From: Phycisphaerales bacterium
GTDB lineage: Bacteria > Planctomycetota > Phycisphaerae > UBA1845
Assembly (NCBI GenBank): GCA_020639095.1
Contig: JACKHH010000030.1
Coordinates: 1 to 37,363, forward strand
Reading direction: 5' to 3'
Length of the DNA stretch: 37,363 bases
The position numbers were made by a program, and so were the translations under genes. Below are positions 33,232 to 37,363 of the stretch, piece after piece (the stretch's first letter is position 1; every line of letters starts with the position of its first letter). Under the pieces are notes generated by a model, which saw nothing but the letters and a program-made list of their open reading frames with translations, did not search any database and was not told the origin of the DNA.

Positions 33232-34740
33232 TTACAGCGTTTCACGGAGCTTGCGCTTGAGCACTTTACCAATGGGGCTGCGGGGCAGGTCAGTCGTGAT
33301 GCGGATCTGACGCGGCACCTTGTAGCCCGCGAGGTGTTCGCGGGCGAGCGTGCGCAGCTCGACTTCCGAGAGTTCCGCCCCCTCCATGGGGACGACGAAC
33401 GCGATGGGCACCTCGCCGCGACTTTCGTCCGGAGCGCCGACCACGACGGCTTCCGCGACGCCGGGGTGCTTCTCCAGCACAGCCTCGATCTCCAACGGGT
33501 ACACGTTCTCCCCGCCGACGATCATCATGTCCTTCACCCGGCCCGTGATGGTGACGAACCCTTCAGCGTCGATGTTCGCGCCGTCGCCGGTGCGAAACCA
33601 CCCGTCTTCGGTGATCGCGTTTCGTGTCTCCTCCGGGCGGTGATAGTAGCCCTTCATCACGTTCGGGCCCTTCACCCAGATTTCGCCGTCCTCGCCCGTG
33701 GGCACGTCGTTGCCTTCGGGGTCGACGATCCGCACCGCGACGTTTCGCACGGCTCTGCCGATCGATCCGCGTTTGTGCGCGCTGGGAATTTCCAACGTGC
33801 ACACCGGCGACGTCTCGGTGAGCCCGTAGCCCTGGAGCAACTCGACACCGAAGCGGTCGCGTATGCCCTCGAACACCGCGGGCGGGAGTGGTTCGCCGCC
33901 GCTTACCGCGAGGTACACGCTGCGCATGCAGTCATCACCAGCCGACTTGAGTCGCAGCAGCGCGCGATACATGCTGGGAATCGCGAGGAAGATCGATATC
34001 TGGTGATCCTTCAGCGCGCGGGCGACGGCAGCCGGTTGAAAGCGCGGGATGCAGTACACGCTTGCGCCCAGCGCGACCGGTGCGATGACATTCGCCAGCA
34101 GTCCGAACACGTGAAACGGCGGAAGGCAGTTGAGAAAATGGTGGTCCGGCTGCATCTCCGCCGTGGCGATGCAATCGCGGCAGTTGCTCAGAAGGTTGTT
34201 CTGCGTAAGCTCGACGCCCTTGGGTTCACCGGCGGTTCCCGAGGTGAAAAGAATGACAGCCGTGTCGTCCGGCGCGGTTTGTGGCGCGCGCGGCGCCGGT
34301 TTGATCATCGCCCACAGGAGGCGACGCTTGATGTTCAGGTCTTCGACATAAATGACGCGCGCGGGCAGGTCTTTGACGAGGTCGGCGAAGTGGCGGATCG
34401 TGATGATCACGTCGAGTTCAGCCAGCGTGACGATGCGGGCCAGTTCGGCGGGCGAAAGCAGGAAGTTGAGCGGGACGGCGATCTTGTCAGCCCAGAGCGT
34501 GCCGAAGAAGCTGCCGGTGAATACACTGCTCGCGGGCAGCATCAGGCCCACATTCTTCCGCTGCGTCGCGCCGAGCACGACGTCCCGCATGACGCGCGCG
34601 AACGCGCGCAGCCTGCGGTAATTCAGCGTGGCCAGTTGGTCCGAGACCGCCAGGACCGAACCGCGACGACGCGCTGAATCGAGCAGCAGTTCCACGAGCA
34701 TTGGGGGTAGCGCTCCGCGGTTGTGGGTGAAAAAGGACAC
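33232..34740 (-). CDS. Acyl-CoA synthetase/AMP-dependent ligase
   Basis: 502 residues of the ANL adenylating superfamily: P-loop-like LFTSGTAGEPKG (about 164-175), LQGYGLTETSPV, GWFRTGDGANID, GRVKDMMIVGGENVYPLEIE, and SPIGKVLKRKLRE with the C-terminal catalytic lysine (about K492). Such enzymes activate carboxylic acids with ATP to acyl-AMP and usually form the CoA thioester. Length and motifs fit a long- or medium-chain fatty-acid ligase, but the substrate cannot be read. It is divergent from the lipoprotein gene at 34882 and upstream of the Trm112-like gene by about 107 bases. Confidence 0.93.
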   Translation of the reverse strand: MSFFTHNRGALPPMLVELLLDSARRRGSVLAVSDQLATLNYRRLRAFARVMRDVVLGATQRKNVGLMLPASSVFTGSFFGTLWADKIAVPLNFLLSPAELARIVTLAELDVIITIRHFADLVKDLPARVIYVEDLNIKRRLLWAMIKPAPRAPQTAPDDTAVILFTSGTAGEPKGVELTQNNLLSNCRDCIATAEMQPDHHFLNCLPPFHVFGLLANVIAPVALGASVYCIPRFQPAAVARALKDHQISIFLAIPSMYRALLRLKSAGDDCMRSVYLAVSGGEPLPPAVFEGIRDRFGVELLQGYGLTETSPVCTLEIPSAHKRGSIGRAVRNVAVRIVDPEGNDVPTGEDGEIWVKGPNVMKGYYHRPEETRNAITEDGWFRTGDGANIDAEGFVTITGRVKDMMIVGGENVYPLEIEAVLEKHPGVAEAVVVGAPDESRGEVPIAFVVPMEGAELSEVELRTLAREHLAGYKVPRQIRITTDLPRSPIGKVLKRKLRETL

Positions 34741-34881
34741 AGCGACAAGCGACGAAATTGTGCGGGGCAGGATAATCCTTGAAGTTGCGGCTGTCCACGT
34801 GCAAGATCATCACCGGTTGGAGCGGAACCCGTGCGAATGGACGCGCGCGGTCGTGCGAATGAATACGAAGGGATTGGGGAC

Positions 34882-35667
34882 ATGAAGCGCGAAGTCAGCG
34901 CAGCCGTTGTGATGGTGTGCGGAGTGACGTTAAGTGTCGCGGGTTGCGGCGGGTTGCCGAAACCGGCTCAGCGGCAGATGACACAAGCGCAAATGGCGCT
35001 TACCACCGGTGACTACGCGGGCTGCGAACGCCTGGTCGATCCGGTGATCCGCGCGCATCCGACGGATCGCGCCGTCGCTCCGGCGTACTACATGCGCGGG
35101 CAGTGCCGTTTGCAAACATCGTCGCGTGACGCCGCGCGTCAGGATCTTCGCCAGGCGCTGCGCCTCGCGTCTGACGACGGGCTGCGCGGCGTGGTGCAGG
35201 CGCAGCTTGGCAATGCCGCGTTCGAGGACAACATGTACGCGGACGCAGCCGCCCATTACAGCCAGGCCGTCGGGCATTTGCCACACAGCGCGCCGACCGA
35301 TCGCGTGCTCTATCAGTATGGCGTTGCGTTGCAGCGGACGGGCCAGTTCGAGCCCGGACGTCGCGTGTTCGCTGACATCATCAAGTTTTTCCCAAATTCG
35401 CAATACGCCAACGCAGCCCGCCGCAAGCAGGCGTGGAGCGATCCGTATTTCTCCGTGCAGTGCGGCGCCTATTCCAGCCAATCCGGCGCAAACGCTGCGG
35501 CTGCCAATCTTCGCGCCCGGGGGCTCGCAGCCCTCACCGTGCCCGAGTTGCGTGATGGCGGTCGGTACTACGTGGTGCGCATCGGTCGCTTTCCCAAGTA
35601 CGAAGACGCAGCTCGCTTGCTCGCGCGGGCCCGGTCAGTAGCGCCGGACGCGTTCGTCGTGCCCTGA
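34882..35667 (+). CDS. Lipoprotein with TPR repeats and SPOR domain
   Basis: 261 residues from the ATG at 34882. The signal MKREVSAAVVMVCGVTLSVA is followed by the lipobox VAGC (C22). TPR-like helical repeats occupy about residues 32-175 (YYMRGQCRLQTSSRDAARQD and QYGVALQRTGQFEPGRRVFA). The last 75 residues are a SPOR domain (YFSVQCGAYSSQSGANAAAA, then YYVVRIGRFPKYEDAARLL), which binds denuded peptidoglycan glycan strands at division sites. It should lie at the cell envelope and may scaffold cell-wall enzymes. The start was set by the lipoprotein signal and AGGGATTGGGGA upstream. Confidence 0.92.
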   Translation: MKREVSAAVVMVCGVTLSVAGCGGLPKPAQRQMTQAQMALTTGDYAGCERLVDPVIRAHPTDRAVAPAYYMRGQCRLQTSSRDAARQDLRQALRLASDDGLRGVVQAQLGNAAFEDNMYADAAAHYSQAVGHLPHSAPTDRVLYQYGVALQRTGQFEPGRRVFADIIKFFPNSQYANAARRKQAWSDPYFSVQCGAYSSQSGANAAAANLRARGLAALTVPELRDGGRYYVVRIGRFPKYEDAARLLARARSVAPDAFVVP

Positions 35668-35836
35668 CCCGAAGCCGCGGACCGCGTTTGCCGCTTCTCA
35701 GACCCCCATATCAGCCCCTCACCCGCCGATAACTCCGCGCAATACCCGCCGGGTAAGCAGGATTTCGCGGAATACCGATACAGATACAGACGATCGCCCC
35801 GTCGAGGTTCATCGATTCGGCGAAAGGAGTATGCCC

Positions 35837-37036
35837 ATGCGCGGAAACGCCCTCACGATTCCCCCGCCCACCGGCCAGTTGCGCCGCGGCGATGCCGCGG
35901 ACCTTGTGCGCCGCTACTACCAGTCGCAACGCAGACTCCGAAAGGGTTTGTGTTTGCTCAATGCCGGGGTATTCGAAGCCGCGGTCTTGGAACTGGCAGA
36001 TGCGAGCCGGATAAATCCCAGCAGCGCCGATCTTTCGACGCAGTTGGTGAGCGCGCTCGCCGGTGCGGGTCGCTTTGCGGACGCTTCGGAGATTGCGGCT
36101 GACTACAGCACGCGTCGCCCGACGGACATCGAGGGAATCATTCGCCTGGCGCTGACGCAGTGGAAAGCGAACGCGACTACTGATGCCGTCAGCACGCTGC
36201 GCTCCGCCGTCGCGGACAACATCGATAACGCCGAGCTGCACTTCCAACTCGGCACGATGCTCATGGCGCTCGATCAGGACGACGAAGCTCACCTGCGTTT
36301 TGTGCAAGCGGTCGCGATCGACAAGCAGCACGCCGACGCGTTGAACGCGCTCGGTCTCAGTTTCGCCGCACGTGGCGACATCAACGAAGCCCTCCGCCAT
36401 CTCCAGCGGGCGCAGCGTTGTCGCCCGCACGATGCGAATATCGCGATGATGCTGGCGCGGGCTGCGAAGGCTGCACGCGATGCTGGTATCGATGTGACGC
36501 TCAGCGTCGACATGCCTGATTCCGAACAGATCGCGACGGCTGGTGCGATCGAACACCTGGGCAAGCTGATTGAGCGCGATCCCGATTTTATCGACGCGTG
36601 CCTGGGACTCGATCCGGCGGAAGTCGACGACACCGCATTCGAACTGTTTGCGAAGACGCTGCACCACGCAATCGAACGCAATCCGCACCGGGCTGCTTTG
36701 CGTGTTCAGCGGAGTCGCGTGCTCGAACGTCTCGGCCGCTGCGACGAAGCCATCGCGGAAGCGGAACACGCCTTGAGCATTGATCCGCGTTACGTCAACG
36801 CGTTGATTCTGCTCGCGGAACTCTATCGCCAGACGGATCGCTTCGCGGACGCGCGGCATCGGCTTGAAGAGGCGGTGCTCAAGGGCGCGGAGTACGCCGA
36901 TCTCTACTATCTTTTGGGAAATCTCTATCGCGACGACGGCGAACTGCGTCGGGCGCGCTGGGCGTACGAGAAGGCACTGCGGATCAACGGGGGATTCGTC
37001 GCGGCGAAGGAAGCATTGGCGGCGCTGGCGGCTTAG
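35837..37036 (+). CDS. Tetratricopeptide repeat protein
   Basis: 399 residues from the ATG at 35837, 7 bases after AAGGAG; an ATG at 35831 is too close to the ribosome-binding site. TPR units are visible in sequence, for example LHFQLGTMLMALDQDDEAHL, ADALNALGLSFAARGDINEA, RSRVLERLGRCDEAIAEAEH, and LYYLLGNLYRDDGELRRARW. A central segment without clear repeats separates two TPR groups. TPRs form helical surfaces for protein binding; no enzymatic domain is present. It follows the TPR/SPOR lipoprotein and precedes another TPR protein, so a shared envelope or assembly role is possible. Confidence 0.9.
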   Translation: MRGNALTIPPPTGQLRRGDAADLVRRYYQSQRRLRKGLCLLNAGVFEAAVLELADASRINPSSADLSTQLVSALAGAGRFADASEIAADYSTRRPTDIEGIIRLALTQWKANATTDAVSTLRSAVADNIDNAELHFQLGTMLMALDQDDEAHLRFVQAVAIDKQHADALNALGLSFAARGDINEALRHLQRAQRCRPHDANIAMMLARAAKAARDAGIDVTLSVDMPDSEQIATAGAIEHLGKLIERDPDFIDACLGLDPAEVDDTAFELFAKTLHHAIERNPHRAALRVQRSRVLERLGRCDEAIAEAEHALSIDPRYVNALILLAELYRQTDRFADARHRLEEAVLKGAEYADLYYLLGNLYRDDGELRRARWAYEKALRINGGFVAAKEALAALAA

Positions 37037-37051
37037 CGGTCTGGGGGCGGA

Positions 37052-37363
37052 ATGTCATACCTGCTCGAAATCGTCGGTCGGGGTTTGCTCGCGGAGTTGT
37101 CCGCGGCGTTTCGGGATCGTCTGGACGATCTCACGGACGTGCCCACGGCTGGTCTTAGTCGCTTGGTGAAGGCGCACCCCGAAAAAGCGTCGCATCACGT
37201 GCGCATCGGCATCCGAGCGCTCAGTGAACGCAAGTCCGTCGACGCCCGCGGTCACTTCGAGGATGCGCTCACGCGCGAGCCGGACAATGTGGTGGCGCTG
37301 GTGGGTTTGGCGTGTGCATTGGATGATTGCGGCCAGCCTGCAGAGGCTGCGGGGCATCTCGAC
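37052..37363 (+). CDS. TPR-type protein, 3' end outside the window
   Basis: The ATG at 37052 opens a frame that continues to the window end (104 residues visible). SRLVKAHPEKASHHVRIGIR and ARGHFEDALTREPDNVVALV and GLACALDDCGQPAEAAGHLD fit tetratricopeptide-like helices. It begins 15 bases after the preceding TPR gene, so the two are probably in one operon. Confidence 0.75.
   Translation, partial: MSYLLEIVGRGLLAELSAAFRDRLDDLTDVPTAGLSRLVKAHPEKASHHVRIGIRALSERKSVDARGHFEDALTREPDNVVALVGLACALDDCGQPAEAAGHLD

Noticed and set aside
33226..34677. 483-residue plus-strand frame opposite the acyl-CoA ligase
   Set aside because: Composition is arginine/histidine/aspartate-rich without domains, while the opposite strand encodes a complete ANL ligase.
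1..37363. CRISPR array or cas genes
   Set aside because: No regularly spaced direct repeats and no Cas-like proteins were seen.

Overview
The window is about 37 kb of GC-rich bacterial DNA with tightly packed housekeeping genes and one accessory island. The organism is most likely a planctomycete or a close relative. The evidence for this is a dockerin-like secreted-protein remnant of planctomycete style (about 29.9-30.2 kb), multiheme cytochrome and TPR proteins, and the general gene set. There is no rRNA or other marker, so this is inference.

Left flank (1-9.0 kb): the 3' end of a sigma-54 activator, an Rnk/GreA-C-like protein, a hexapeptide-repeat protein, a glutamate dehydrogenase, two related PEP/pyruvate-binding-domain proteins (the second with GAF and nucleotidyltransferase domains), and a convergent metallophosphoesterase. 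An IS630-family transposase remnant (9.25-10.06 kb) follows.

Island (about 10.8-21.8 kb): a row of genes, most with strong Shine-Dalgarno sequences. It starts with four small unknown ORFs. Next comes a compact ubiquitin-like cassette: a beta-grasp ubiquitin-like protein, an E2-like protein fused to a long cysteine-rich RING-like tail, a JAMM/JAB isopeptidase and an E1/ThiF adenylating enzyme. An oppositely oriented XRE repressor-like gene separates this from a second operon: two membrane-associated unknowns, an Hsp70/actin-fold ATPase with a hydrophobic hairpin, and a small protein. An unknown protein and a large serine recombinase close the island. The recombinase reading frame ends inside the antisense strand of a tRNA-Pro(GGG) gene, which suggests integration at that tRNA. 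The Ubl, E1 and actin-like ATPase recall the PRTRC cassettes of mobile elements. I see no ParB, and the E2-RING-like fusion is unusual.

Right flank (21.9-37.4 kb): 2.2 kb with no convincing protein gene but with a GNRA-capped, hairpin-rich stretch that may be a large structured RNA on the minus strand. Then come a small membrane peptide, a class I/II aminotransferase, a TlpA-like thioredoxin with a long C-terminal extension, an octaheme cytochrome of the OTR type, a protealysin-like M4 peptidase with its emfourin-like inhibitor, a minus-strand group (acyl-CoA ligase, Trm112-like, ribosomal protein S18), a TPR/SPOR lipoprotein and two TPR proteins, the last cut by the window end.

The main result is the ubiquitin-like cassette on a tRNA-integrated element. 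The proposed route is: E1 adenylates the Ubl, the E2 cysteine accepts it, the cysteine-rich tail may act as the ligase module, and the JAMM protein matures or removes it. No target is visible; the neighbouring Hsp70/actin-like ATPase and its membrane partners are candidates.
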